Part shown: piece by piece, positions 30,704 through 39,381 of the stretch
Position numbering within the stretch: the first letter of the stretch is position 1
How the letters are laid out: each line of letters starts with the position of its first letter
Source: Bifidobacterium sp.
GTDB lineage: Bacteria; Actinomycetota; Actinomycetes; Actinomycetales; Bifidobacteriaceae
NCBI RefSeq assembly: GCF_022647885.1
Contig: NZ_JALCLM010000001.1
Location: forward strand, 1,906,610-1,970,609
Direction: 5' to 3'
DNA length: 64,000 bases
Translations under genes and position numbers: made by a program
The notes under the pieces: model-generated
Database searches by the model: none
Seen by the model: the letters and a program-made list of their open reading frames with translations, nothing else
What the model was told of the DNA's origin: nothing

Positions 30704-31168
30704 CTATTCCGCGAACAAATCATGTGAAGGTGACTGCCTCTGTGGCTCTTCAACCTTGATATTGACCTGTGCAGGGCTAAGAAGGAAGACACGCGGTGTA
30801 ACGCGCTCGATTGAACCTCGCACGCCAAAGACCACGCCAGCTGAAAAATCGACAATTCTGTATGCGACAGCCTCGGATACGCCGGTGAGGTTCAACACCA
30901 CAGGTACCCCATCACGCAAGGCTCTGCCGACCAATTGCGCGTCCTCATAAGACTTAGGGTGAATGGTGGTAATGCGATTCACCCGTCCTTGGAAGGGGCT
31001 GGCTTCGCGGGTGTTTGATGTCGAGGAAGACGGGGCAATAGGCGTAACAGAGTGGTCGGAATCGAAGGACGATTCGGAGGACTCCTCCTGCTCGTTTTCT
31101 AATTCGTCCTCATCAACCACGTCAGCCATACCCAGATATGACATCGCGTTCTTCATGAAACCTGCCAT
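30704..31168 (-). CDS. sepF: Cell division protein SepF
   Basis: 154 residues. The N-terminal MAGFMKNAMSYLGM is the amphipathic membrane anchor. An acidic/Ser-rich linker (about 18-60) leads to the SepF core (HPKSYEDAQLVGRALRDGVPV and VVFGVRGSIERVTPRVFLLSP). SepF tethers FtsZ filaments to the membrane; in actinobacteria lacking FtsA and ZipA it is the main anchor. It lies 18 bases behind ftsZ, so the pair is cotranscribed. Confidence 0.95.
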   Translation of the reverse strand: MAGFMKNAMSYLGMADVVDEDELENEQEESSESSFDSDHSVTPIAPSSSTSNTREASPFQGRVNRITTIHPKSYEDAQLVGRALRDGVPVVLNLTGVSEAVAYRIVDFSAGVVFGVRGSIERVTPRVFLLSPAQVNIKVEEPQRQSPSHDLFAE

Positions 31169-31186
31169 GTGTGCTCCTTAATCGTC

Positions 31187-32368
31187 TCAGCGAAGAAAGT
31201 CAGGAATATCGAGATCGCCAGGATCCTGCTGTCCTTGTGGGGTCGGAGCTTGCTGCACCACATCATGCTCTGATGTCTCGTCGGAAACGGCTTCATCCTG
31301 CGGTTGGCTATCTTTGGCTGGAGCAGCTGTTGTCAGCGGTGGGACCTCTTGAGCGTTACGTTGCGTGGTACGAGCGCTATCGTATTGCTGTGCTTCGTCA
31401 TCTTTTTTGTTTGGATCAAATCCAGCGGCGATAACTGTTACGCGCACCTCATCACCATAAGAATCATCCAGCGCAAGACCCCAAATAATCTGTGCTTCTG
31501 GGTGAATAGCATCTTGAACAAGCTGTGCAGCTGCAGAGGCCTCCTGCATGGATAGATCCGTCGGACCAGCGACGTTAATCAGTGCGCCGTGAGCACCTTC
31601 GATGCTCTCTTCAAGCAGAGGTGAGCTGATAGCAATTTCAGCAGCTTGTGTAGCTCTGTCTTCACCCCGTGCAGCACCAATACCGAATAGTGCAGTACCG
31701 GCGTCTTTAAGAATTGCAGTCACATCAGAGAAATCAACATGAATATATGAGTTCATGGTGATGAGATCGGTGATACCTTGTACTCCAGCCAGTAAAGCAG
31801 TATCGGCCGTTTTGAATGCATCGATCACGCTGACGGTGCGATCCGAAAGATCCAAAAGGCGATCGTTCGGAATAACGATAAGAGCATCAACTTCTTTCCG
31901 AAGATTCTCAATACCTGATTCAGCAGAAGATGCTCGCCGTGGGCCTTCAAAAGTGAATGGACGTGTGACCACAGCGATGGTTAAGGCACCAAGCTGACGA
32001 GCAGCACGCGCAACCAATGGGCTCGCTCCTGTACCTGTGCCACCACCCTCTCCAGCGGTAACAAAGACCATGTCTGAGCCTTTAATAGCTTCTTCGATAT
32101 CTGACTGGTGGTCTTGTGCTGCCTTGGCACCCTTTTCAGGGTCGGCTCCTGCACCTAATCCTCGACTGTTGTTATCGGAAAGCGAGATTTTCACATCCGC
32201 TTCCGAACGCAGCAAATCTTTCGCATCGGTATTAACCGCCACGAACTGGACGTTCTGCAGCCCCTCAGCGATCATGCGATTGACCGCATTACCACCAGCT
32301 CCTCCGACACCGACGACCTTAATGCTGGTCTTGTCGTTGAAATTGTCAGTCTGGGCAATCTCGCTCAC
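31187..32368 (-). CDS. ftsZ: Cell division GTPase FtsZ
   Basis: Forms the Z-ring. 393 residues. GTP-binding segments: VGVGGAGGNAVNRMI, NTDAKDL, and the signature GGGTGTGA. The signature context is AGEGGGTGTGASPLVA where most FtsZ have AGMGGGTGTGAAPVVA, a mild variation. The T7 region NNSRGLGAGADP is present (usual GLGAGA). The linker is Gln/Pro/Ala-rich, and the C-terminal tail DLDIPDFLR is the conserved peptide that binds SepF. Upstream cluster genes (ftsQ, murC) are not in the window; dus and glyS precede it instead. Confidence 0.96.
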   Translation of the reverse strand: MSEIAQTDNFNDKTSIKVVGVGGAGGNAVNRMIAEGLQNVQFVAVNTDAKDLLRSEADVKISLSDNNSRGLGAGADPEKGAKAAQDHQSDIEEAIKGSDMVFVTAGEGGGTGTGASPLVARAARQLGALTIAVVTRPFTFEGPRRASSAESGIENLRKEVDALIVIPNDRLLDLSDRTVSVIDAFKTADTALLAGVQGITDLITMNSYIHVDFSDVTAILKDAGTALFGIGAARGEDRATQAAEIAISSPLLEESIEGAHGALINVAGPTDLSMQEASAAAQLVQDAIHPEAQIIWGLALDDSYGDEVRVTVIAAGFDPNKKDDEAQQYDSARTTQRNAQEVPPLTTAAPAKDSQPQDEAVSDETSEHDVVQQAPTPQGQQDPGDLDIPDFLR

Positions 32369-32499
32369 AGTATGCTCCTGTCACTCACGGTTAGACTCAC
32401 TCTATCGCAGTTACGACGCGCTTCGATGGAAATTTGCGCGTGTTTGCATTGATTTTCTGTCATCTTGCCGCACTTTTCTGTCTTCTCACGCTTTGCCCC

Positions 32500-33678
32500 T
32501 CAATACGATGCATCCATAGGGTCATCTCCGAACAGCGCTTCACGCCCTTCAACAGAGAGCTCTCGAGAATCCAACCAACCGTACGGAAGATGAACTTTTT
32601 TTGCATATCGTACCCGCCCTCGGGGCTTATTCGCCATTTCCTCGGGGAAACGCGCATCTGAATCAAGTTCTTGCACATGGCGTTCTATATCTGAGAGCGT
32701 TTCAGATTCCATAAAAGCTCTGCGAGTCGTACCACCAACAGGGAAGCCTTTGAGATACCAAGCAATGTGCTTTCGTAAATCGTGAACAGCCATAACTTCA
32801 TCACCATCGTAAAACTCAGTAAGTAGCCGCGCATGCTGTTCTATGACTGCTCCGACTTCTCCGAGGGTAGGATCAACACGTTCCGGCGAACCATTAAAAG
32901 CATTCTTAATATCAGCAAATAGCCAAGGCCTACCCTGACATCCACGACCGATAGCCACACCTGCGCAACCTGTCTGCTGCATCATATCGAGAGCATCCTG
33001 CGCTCCCCAAATATCTCCATTGCCAAAAACAGGAATGGTCAGGGCCGCTGCTAACTCGGTGATGCGATGCCAATCTGCGTGCCCACCGTAATATTCCGCC
33101 GTCGTTCGTGCATGCAAACTCACCGCTGCGCATCCCTCTTCCTGCGCAATACGACCTGCATCCAGATACGTTTCATGCTCATGATCGATGCCCACACGAA
33201 TCTTCGCGGTTACTGGAATACCAGCAGGTTCACACACACGAACCACACGGCGTATCAATTCTGCAAACACATCAAGCTTCCACGGTAAGGCAGAACCGCC
33301 ACCACGACGAGTAACCTTCGGCACAGGGCAGCCAAAGTTGAGATCGACATGATCAGCCATATGCCCGTCAACAACTATCTGTGCAGCCTGTTGAACAATT
33401 CCTGGATTGACTCCATAAAGCTGTAAAGATCTCGGATCTTCGCTAGGAGCGAAACGACATAAACGGAATGCTTTGGGATTGCGAGCGACTAAAGCTCTAG
33501 CCGTTATCATCTCTGCGACATATAAACCTTGAGGGCCGTAGCTCTCGCACAACAATCGAAAAGGCCAATTTGTCACACCAGCCATTGGCGAAAGCATCAC
33601 AGGTACAGGAACATCCAAAGAACCTAGCTTAATGCCCTGTACCGTAAACGCCTGTTGAGAAGAATCAGTAATTGCCAC
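32500..33678 (-). CDS. dus: tRNA-dihydrouridine synthase
   Basis: FMN- and NADPH-dependent enzyme that reduces uridines in tRNA. 392 residues. It shows the Dus motifs [34 protein letters not shown] with the catalytic Cys, [19 protein letters not shown], and [13 protein letters not shown]. It matches DusB-like bacterial proteins (nifR3 group). Its 5' end overlaps glyS by 14 bases, so translation is coupled. Confidence 0.93.
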   Translation of the reverse strand: MAITDSSQQAFTVQGIKLGSLDVPVPVMLSPMAGVTNWPFRLLCESYGPQGLYVAEMITARALVARNPKAFRLCRFAPSEDPRSLQLYGVNPGIVQQAAQIVVDGHMADHVDLNFGCPVPKVTRRGGGSALPWKLDVFAELIRRVVRVCEPAGIPVTAKIRVGIDHEHETYLDAGRIAQEEGCAAVSLHARTTAEYYGGHADWHRITELAAALTIPVFGNGDIWGAQDALDMMQQTGCAGVAIGRGCQGRPWLFADIKNAFNGSPERVDPTLGEVGAVIEQHARLLTEFYDGDEVMAVHDLRKHIAWYLKGFPVGGTTRRAFMESETLSDIERHVQELDSDARFPEEMANKPRGRVRYAKKVHLPYGWLDSRELSVEGREALFGDDPMDASY

Positions 33679-35182
33679 CAGCTTCGGCCACCTTCACTGG
33701 GGCAGATTCATCCTGTCCCGCTTCTTTATTGACATCCATTGCTCCATCAGCAGCCTGCAATCCAGTTATAGAAGCAGGACCCTCCGGATACTTCACACGC
33801 TTTTCCTTGATGCGATCATTGACGAATTCAGCGACCTTGTCAAGAGAAATACGCTGCTGTTCCATGCTGTCACGGTCACGAACTGTAACGGCTTGATCAT
33901 CAATCGTATCGAAATCAACGGTGATGCACACTGGTGTACCAATCTCGTCTTCTCTACGATAACGACGTCCTATAGCACCCGCTTCATCGTAATCAATCAT
34001 CCAGTCATGCTGGCGAAGGTCAGCAGCAAGATTGTGTGCAATTCCTTGTAATGCTGGTTTCTTAGATAGTGGCAGCACCGCAGCTTTCACTGGCGCGAGC
34101 CTTGGGTCAAGGTGCAATACCGTGCGCTTATCCACGCCACCCTTAGTGTTTGGCGCTTCGTCAATGTCATAAGCATCCACCAAGAATGCCATCAGCGAAC
34201 GGGTAAGGCCAGCAGCAGGCTCAATAACGTATGGGATGTACCGCTCGCCAGTTGCTTGGTTGAAATAGCTCAAATCCTCGCCAGAATGCTCAGCATGCGA
34301 ACTCAAATCGAAATCAGTGCGGTTCGCCACACCCTCCAACTCACCCCACTCGGAGCCTTGGAATCCAAAGCGATACTCAAGATCAACGGTTCGCTTAGCA
34401 TAATGAGCTAGTTTTTCCTTCGGATGCTCATAGTGACGAAGGTTCTCTGGATTTACACCCAAATCTGTGTACCACCTGGTGCGGGTGTCAATCCAGTACT
34501 GATGCCATTCTTCATCCGTGCCTGGCTCCACAAAAAACTCCATCTCCATCTGTTCAAACTCGCGTGTGCGGAAGATGAAGTTTCCTGGGGTTATCTCATT
34601 GCGGAAGCTTTTGCCCATATTCGCGATACCGAAAGGAGGCTTTGAACGTGAAGAACCCATCACGTTCTTGAAATCAACAAAAATACCTTGAGCGGTTTCT
34701 GGTCGAAGATAATGCAGGCTGTGGTCGTCCTGTACCGGACCAAGATGCGTTTGCAACATCATATTGAAGTCGCGTGGTTCAGTCCAGTTACCTTTAGTAC
34801 CGCAATCTGGGCACGGAATATCTTTCAAACCATTCTCGGGCGCATGACCATGCTTTTCCTCGTAGGCCTCTTCTAAGGTGTCGGCACGATGGCGTTTATG
34901 ACATGATAAGCACTCAATTAATGGGTCGTTAAACACCGATACGTGACCAGAAGCGATCCACACCGGAGTAGGAAGAATTACCGAAGTATCAACGCCTACG
35001 ACGTCACCTCTGGTAATGACCATCGAACGCCACCACTCGCGTTTGATATTGTCTTTTAGCGCTACTCCAAGAGGACCATAATCCCACGCTGAGCGTGTGC
35101 CTCCGTAAATCTCCCCTGCGGGGAACACGAAGCCACGGCGCTTCGCAAGGGACACCACTGCATCGAGTTTGGATTCAGCCAC
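33665..35182 (-). CDS. glyS: Glycyl-tRNA synthetase (dimeric type)
   Basis: Class II synthetase of the alpha2 type used by actinobacteria, 505 residues. Motifs: [22 protein letters not shown] near the N-terminus, a Cys-containing insertion (ECLSCHKRH ... CPDCG), motif 2 ([20 protein letters not shown]), and the motif 3 region [18 protein letters not shown]. The anticodon-binding domain is C-terminal ([12 protein letters not shown]). The last ~45 residues are a poorly conserved tail. ATG 35182 has a GAAGG-type site upstream. Confidence 0.96.
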   Translation of the reverse strand: MAESKLDAVVSLAKRRGFVFPAGEIYGGTRSAWDYGPLGVALKDNIKREWWRSMVITRGDVVGVDTSVILPTPVWIASGHVSVFNDPLIECLSCHKRHRADTLEEAYEEKHGHAPENGLKDIPCPDCGTKGNWTEPRDFNMMLQTHLGPVQDDHSLHYLRPETAQGIFVDFKNVMGSSRSKPPFGIANMGKSFRNEITPGNFIFRTREFEQMEMEFFVEPGTDEEWHQYWIDTRTRWYTDLGVNPENLRHYEHPKEKLAHYAKRTVDLEYRFGFQGSEWGELEGVANRTDFDLSSHAEHSGEDLSYFNQATGERYIPYVIEPAAGLTRSLMAFLVDAYDIDEAPNTKGGVDKRTVLHLDPRLAPVKAAVLPLSKKPALQGIAHNLAADLRQHDWMIDYDEAGAIGRRYRREDEIGTPVCITVDFDTIDDQAVTVRDRDSMEQQRISLDKVAEFVNDRIKEKRVKYPEGPASITGLQAADGAMDVNKEAGQDESAPVKVAEAGGNY

Positions 35183-35270
35183 GGAACACCTTCTGTTGAG
35201 AGTTTTTCAAGGGTTTTGACTCGATAGAGTCTATAGCGAGACTCTGACACCCTTTCAAATACATCATTTA

Positions 35271-35345
35271 GAGATAACTGCAATAAAAGTGCAGATAAAT
35301 ATCGAAAAATGTGGTCCATAACTGCACTTTTATTGCAGTTATCTC
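35271..35345. repeat. 24-bp perfect inverted repeat upstream of thiM
   Basis: GAGATAACTGCAATAAAAGTGCAG (arms at 35271-35294 and 35322-35345) pairs perfectly over 24 bases around a 27-base loop. It lies between the divergent glyS and thiM transcription units, where a terminator is not needed. The first arm resembles 37627-37649 beyond the other end of the thiamine operon (about 18 of 23 bases by hand). Confidence 0.7.
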
Positions 35346-35399
35346 ATTTCCTGGCCGAATGCGGGCTGTCCAAGGGATTTCTTATGGTTCAAGAGCACA

Positions 35400-35494
35400 T
35401 GCAGGGGCACTCGGAAGAGTTGAGATGGCACGATGTCACGACGGCATTATGTCAGTCCCTTCGAACCTGTTGGTTAAGACCATCGTAGGGAGAC
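35400..35494 (+). promoter_or_regulatory. TPP riboswitch (THI element)
   Basis: The leader of thiM contains the thi-box signature: GGGGCACTC, then TTGAGA (consensus CUGAGA) at 35420-35425, a variable P3 stem, TCCCTTCGAACCTG (35456-35469), GGTTAAGACC and CGTAGGGA at 35484-35491. The 3' strand contains the ribosome-binding purines AGGGAGA six bases before the thiM ATG, so ligand binding should hide the ribosome site. When thiamine diphosphate is plentiful, the salvage operon should be off. Confidence 0.92.
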
Positions 35495-35499
35495 ATGAA

Positions 35500-36411
35500 A
35501 TGTCTGATACCGCTTCATCCACTACATCAACACCGTTGGAAGCCGACCATCCAATCCGTAAGGCGATTGAACAGGCCGCTCGTCTAGTGCGACAACGCAC
35601 ACCACTGGCACAATCTTTCACGAATTTCGTCACCATAAATTTGGTAGCCAACGCTCAACTAGCTGTTGGCGGCACTGCTGCCATGAGTTACCTTCCTAAC
35701 GATATCGCAGACGTGAGTGCCATTGCAGGAGCAACCTACATTAATGTGGGCACCTTGCTGCCTTTCTTCGCCACAGCACTCCCCCAAATAGCCAAAGAGC
35801 TGAACGCCTCCGCCAAACCTTGGGTGCTAGATCCAGTGGCAGCAGGACTCGGCAAAACACGTACCGCTATTTTGCAGTCATTTAAAGAGAATCCTCCAAC
35901 GATTGTGCGAGGCAATGCCTCAGAAATTATTGCACTTACCCACATATGGAATTTGGATGTGGCCTCTGAATCTACCCTACGAAGCGATGAAACAACCCGT
36001 CCAGCAGGTGTCGAGTCTGTTGACGAGGTCGATCAGGCACAGGATGCGGCATTGACTCTGGCGCGTTTCCTCTCTTCACACAGTTCCACAGGCACAGCTG
36101 CGGTTGCAGTGTCTGGTGCAGTTGATTTGGTAACTGATGGAGCCGACGTATATCGCCTTCCTGGTGGCAGCGAGATGATGACAAAAATTACAGGAGCAGG
36201 ATGCTCACTCGGTGGAGTAACCGGCACCTATCTGGCCGTGAGTGAAGCGCTGACTGCGGCAATCGCAGCTTCAGTTCATTTCAACTGCGCCTCTCACCTT
36301 GCAGCAGAGACAGCAGCAGGACCAGGCACATTCCAGAGCGCATTCTTGGATGCCCTATGGAACACGAGCGCAACTGATATCGCCCAAGGTGCGATTCTTC
36401 TCTCCAACTAG
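35500..36411 (+). CDS. thiM: Hydroxyethylthiazole kinase
   Basis: Phosphorylates the thiazole alcohol THZ so that ThiE can join it to HMP-PP. 303 residues from the ATG at 35500 (AGGGAGA upstream, part of the riboswitch); the longer frame from 35311 runs through the riboswitch and is not the gene. Motifs: SFTNFVTINLVANAQLAVGGTAAMSYLPND, PWVLDPVAAGLGKTR, IVRGNASEI, and the C-terminal KITGAGCSLGGVTGTYLAV with the catalytic Cys/Gly loop. First gene of a thiM-thiE-x operon that recycles thiamine breakdown products. Confidence 0.95.
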   Translation: MSDTASSTTSTPLEADHPIRKAIEQAARLVRQRTPLAQSFTNFVTINLVANAQLAVGGTAAMSYLPNDIADVSAIAGATYINVGTLLPFFATALPQIAKELNASAKPWVLDPVAAGLGKTRTAILQSFKENPPTIVRGNASEIIALTHIWNLDVASESTLRSDETTRPAGVESVDEVDQAQDAALTLARFLSSHSSTGTAAVAVSGAVDLVTDGADVYRLPGGSEMMTKITGAGCSLGGVTGTYLAVSEALTAAIAASVHFNCASHLAAETAAGPGTFQSAFLDALWNTSATDIAQGAILLSN

Positions 36412-36456
36412 TGATTTCGGCGATAGCCTTCAATCGCTGACATACAAAGGACAATA

Positions 36457-37230
36457 ATGACTTCGCAACACTCTTCTCCGCAACATTCTTATTCACAGCA
36501 GTCCACGTCCTCGCAATTTCCTTCTATGCGTAACAGCTTCGACTTGTCGGCATATTTGGTGCTCGGCCCAGATGACACTCACGGCCGCAAGGTCGAGGAC
36601 ATTGTGGCAGCGGCATTACGCGCAGGCATCAGCTTTGTACAGTTGCGCGCTAAACATTCAGATGCCTCAGAGATTATTGATATGGCAAAAAAAATTGCTC
36701 AGGCCATAGCTGATGCGGGCAAGAGTTCTACCGTTCCATTGGTTATCGATGACCGTCTGGATGCAACGTGGCAAGCTCGATGTGAAGGCATTAAAGTCGA
36801 TGGCGTACATGTTGGACAAACTGATATCAGTGTGGAATACTGTCGCAAATTGCTGGGACCCGACGCAATTGTTGGCTTATCAGCAAATACAGAACACCTG
36901 ATTGACATCATTAACGCCCTGCCTGCGGGAGTCATTGATTATGTTGGCGCTGGTCCCGTGCATCCAACCACAAGCAAACCCGATGCAGGTATTGACGAGC
37001 ATGGCGTTGCACATAATCTTGAAATTGAGGGTATTAGAAGATTATCCGAAGTTAGTAGCTACCCCGTTGTAGCAGGTGGTGGAGTGACAGTCGACGACAT
37101 GCCTGCATTGGCACAAACCAAAGTGGCAGGGTGGTTTGTCATTTCAGCTATCGCAGGCAAGTCAGACCCAGAACTAGCTACAACACAACTCATTGAAGCT
37201 TGGAACAGCGCAAAACATCAACAATCTTGA
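36457..37230 (+). CDS. thiE: Thiamine-phosphate synthase
   Basis: Joins HMP diphosphate and thiazole phosphate to make thiamine phosphate. 257 residues; the first ~25 are Gln/Ser-rich and unlike the family. The core has YLVLGPDDTHGRK, SFVQLRAKHSD, PLVIDDRLDATWQ, GVHVGQTDISVEYCR, DYVGAGPVHPTTSKPDAG and VVAGGGVTVDD, all standard. It lies 45 bases behind thiM and overlaps the open frame leading into the next gene, so it belongs to the same operon under the TPP riboswitch. Confidence 0.95.
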   Translation: MTSQHSSPQHSYSQQSTSSQFPSMRNSFDLSAYLVLGPDDTHGRKVEDIVAAALRAGISFVQLRAKHSDASEIIDMAKKIAQAIADAGKSSTVPLVIDDRLDATWQARCEGIKVDGVHVGQTDISVEYCRKLLGPDAIVGLSANTEHLIDIINALPAGVIDYVGAGPVHPTTSKPDAGIDEHGVAHNLEIEGIRRLSEVSSYPVVAGGGVTVDDMPALAQTKVAGWFVISAIAGKSDPELATTQLIEAWNSAKHQQS

Positions 37231-37256
37231 AATCAACAAACACCAAGGAGACCAGC

Positions 37257-37610
37257 ATGGAATCACCTACAGAACAACACCACTCAGATAGTGACAAGCC
37301 CTATATCAATACTGTTGCTGCTTTATGTATTGCGCCAAGTGGGGTTGGCGATGAATTATCAGAATATGTCGCACAAGCAGTGGCCACCATTCGCGACTCT
37401 GGTCTCCCAAATGAGACCAATGCAATGTTCACCAACATCGAGGGCGACTTGGATGAAGTTCTAGCGGTCGTAAAAGATGCCACTATGAAGCTCGCTGGCC
37501 AGGGGTATCGCACCGGAGTCACACTGAAACTCGATATTCGGCCAGGTTTTACAGGCCAGCTCACCCGCAAACCACAATTAGTAGACGAAATCCTCAATAA
37601 GCAGCAATAA
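37257..37610 (+). CDS. Thiamine-binding MTH1187/YkoF-like protein
   Basis: 117 residues from the ATG at 37257 (AAGGAG 6 bases upstream). The core AALCIAPSGVGDELSEYVAQAV ... GLPNETNAMFTNIEGDLDEVLAVV matches the MTH1187/YqgV family of small thiamine-binding proteins, a ferredoxin-like fold. It closes the thiM-thiE operon. Probable role: binding thiamine or the HMP moiety. The role is from family and context; the ligand is not readable. Confidence 0.85.
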   Translation: MESPTEQHHSDSDKPYINTVAALCIAPSGVGDELSEYVAQAVATIRDSGLPNETNAMFTNIEGDLDEVLAVVKDATMKLAGQGYRTGVTLKLDIRPGFTGQLTRKPQLVDEILNKQQ

Positions 37611-37627
37611 CCGCAGCCCAAATAACA

Positions 37628-37698
37628 GATAACTGCAGCAAAATGACAGTTCTAGAGCAACATTGGCAATGAATTGCTCTCCTCTTGGTGCAGTTATC
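37628..37698. terminator. Bidirectional terminator between thi operon and uppS
   Basis: GATAACTGCA (37628-37637) pairs with TGCAGTTATC (37689-37698). Inside, GAGCAA (37655-37660) pairs with TTGCTC (37674-37679). It lies between the convergent thiamine operon and uppS. The outer arm sequence resembles the inverted repeat at 35271. Confidence 0.65.
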
Positions 37699-37712
37699 GG
37701 TTATTTATGACG

Positions 37713-38510
37713 TTATGCCTTGACTCCACCGAAACGACGATCTCGGTGAATGTAATCATCTATAGATCTCCACAGCACGTCACGCCCACAGTCCGGAAAC
37801 AACTCTGGCACGAAGTCGAGTTCAGCATATGCAGCTTCCCAAGGGAGAAAGTTGCTCGTGCGTTGCTCGCCTGAAGTACGAATTACCAGATCACAATCAG
37901 GAATATCAGGGTTATACAGATGCTCAGCAATCATCTTCTCTGTAACCCTGCCGCCCTTAATTTTGCCAGATGCCACTTCTTTGGCGATTGCACTCGCCGC
38001 GTCAGCTATTTCTGCACGACCTCCATAATTGATGCAAAATACTACATCAATCACTGAATTATTCTTGGTCCGATCCATAGCGACTTCTAGTTCGTCAATT
38101 ACAGATTTCCATAATTTGGGTCTGCGCCCTGACCAACGAACTCGCACGCCCCACTCATCCATCTGCGCCACACGCCTATGAATAATGTCACGCGAAAAGC
38201 CCATTAAAAATCGCACTTCAGCTGGGCTACGCTTCCAATTCTCAGTAGAAAAAGTATACAGACTCAAATAACGAACACCAGACTCAATAGCACCCGCAAT
38301 CGTATCGAAAACCACTGGCTCCGCTGCCTGATGACCCTTTGTACGTTCTAAGCCACGCTGCTTAGCCCAACGCCCATTACCGTCCATAATCACGCCTACG
38401 TGACGAGGTACGGCATTCTTTGGAAAATCAGGGATGCGAGATGGTTCGGAAAAGGGTGCTGCCGGTATATCCAATGAAGTGTAATCAACCTGTTCAAAGC
38501 TCATGGTCAC
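37713..38510 (-). CDS. uppS: Isoprenyl diphosphate synthase (UppS)
   Basis: Cis-prenyltransferase that makes undecaprenyl (or related) diphosphate, the lipid carrier for cell wall synthesis. 265 residues. Motifs: GVIMDGNGRWAKQRGLERTKGH with the catalytic Asp, LSLYTFSTENWKR, CINYGGRAEI, and LVIRTSGEQRTSNFLPW. The GTG at 38510 overlaps the recO stop in the arrangement GTGA; ATG 38504 is an alternative. It needs isoprenoid precursors from the MEP pathway, genes of which (ispG, dxr) lie 3-6 kb away. Confidence 0.95.
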   Translation of the reverse strand: MTMSFEQVDYTSLDIPAAPFSEPSRIPDFPKNAVPRHVGVIMDGNGRWAKQRGLERTKGHQAAEPVVFDTIAGAIESGVRYLSLYTFSTENWKRSPAEVRFLMGFSRDIIHRRVAQMDEWGVRVRWSGRRPKLWKSVIDELEVAMDRTKNNSVIDVVFCINYGGRAEIADAASAIAKEVASGKIKGGRVTEKMIAEHLYNPDIPDCDLVIRTSGEQRTSNFLPWEAAYAELDFVPELFPDCGRDVLWRSIDDYIHRDRRFGGVKA

Positions 38511-39268
38511 GAATCTAACAAGCGTAGTGAACGAATCGGCCGCTCAAGATAATATTCGCCCCATTCCTCAACAATACGTGCGCATAGTGGGTCAATTGCA
38601 ACTCTCTCACCGTGCCTGCCGTGCTCAGCAGTTTCACCGGCAACATCCAAAACAGACCAGTCACCATGAACTAATGCGTTCAGCACTGTGCAACTATGAG
38701 CAGATATACGCCTAGCCTCCGGCGTCCGGTCATTGCTACACATCACACCTCCAGCAGGAACAGAGAAAAAATCTAAACCTTCTCGCCTGCCACACACCAC
38801 ACAGGAGTCACATCGTGGGAACCAGCCAGCAAGAGCTAATGAGCGCATCACATAGGAGGCACTAATCAGCTCAGGACGGTGACGGTGCCTAGATAAGGAT
38901 GCCAAAGCGGCCACCAGTAAGGAATATTGATCCTTCGCTGACTCGTGCTCACTACTGAGCAGTTTATTAATCGTTTCAAGAATGACTGAGCCATTGGTAT
39001 ACAAGTCATAATCACCACAAATCAAGTCTGCATAAGGCATAATGCTGGCGGCTTGAGTAATTCTATCCAGAGTTCTTCCCTCGGCAATCAGCACATCCGT
39101 GCGCATAAAAGGTTCAAGCCTTGCGCCAAATTTCGATTTCGTACGTCGTACCCCTTTAGCAACTGCACGAATCTTTCCATGTTCCCTGCTGAGCAAGGTG
39201 ATGATGCGATCTGCCTCGCCTAACTTAACTGTGGTGAGCACTACTGCTTCATCACGATATGTGACCAC
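38507..39268 (-). CDS. recO: DNA repair protein RecO
   Basis: RecO works with RecF/RecR to load RecA onto gapped DNA. About 253 residues from GTG 39268, chosen because AGGGAGG lies 6 bases upstream. The N-terminal OB fold reads YRDEAVVLTTVKLGEADRIITLLSREHGKI. Four Cys typical of a zinc site appear at C-x2-C-V-V-C and VMCSND. Its last bases overlap the uppS start; recO-uppS coupling is common in actinobacteria. Confidence 0.94.
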   Translation of the reverse strand: MVTYRDEAVVLTTVKLGEADRIITLLSREHGKIRAVAKGVRRTKSKFGARLEPFMRTDVLIAEGRTLDRITQAASIMPYADLICGDYDLYTNGSVILETINKLLSSEHESAKDQYSLLVAALASLSRHRHRPELISASYVMRSLALAGWFPRCDSCVVCGRREGLDFFSVPAGGVMCSNDRTPEARRISAHSCTVLNALVHGDWSVLDVAGETAEHGRHGERVAIDPLCARIVEEWGEYYLERPIRSLRLLDS

Positions 39269-39381
39269 TGCCCACCTCCCTGTAGCTTCTGACACTACCG
39301 CACTGACTCTCACTGTGGAGATAGCAGGGAAGCAGATTCGTCTATTTGCCTAATCCAGTACTTGCCTAATCCAGCATTCGT

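Noticed and set aside
35311..35499. N-terminal extension of thiM
   Set aside because: It would translate the riboswitch and the inverted repeat; ATG 35500 has a good ribosome site and the family's N-terminus.
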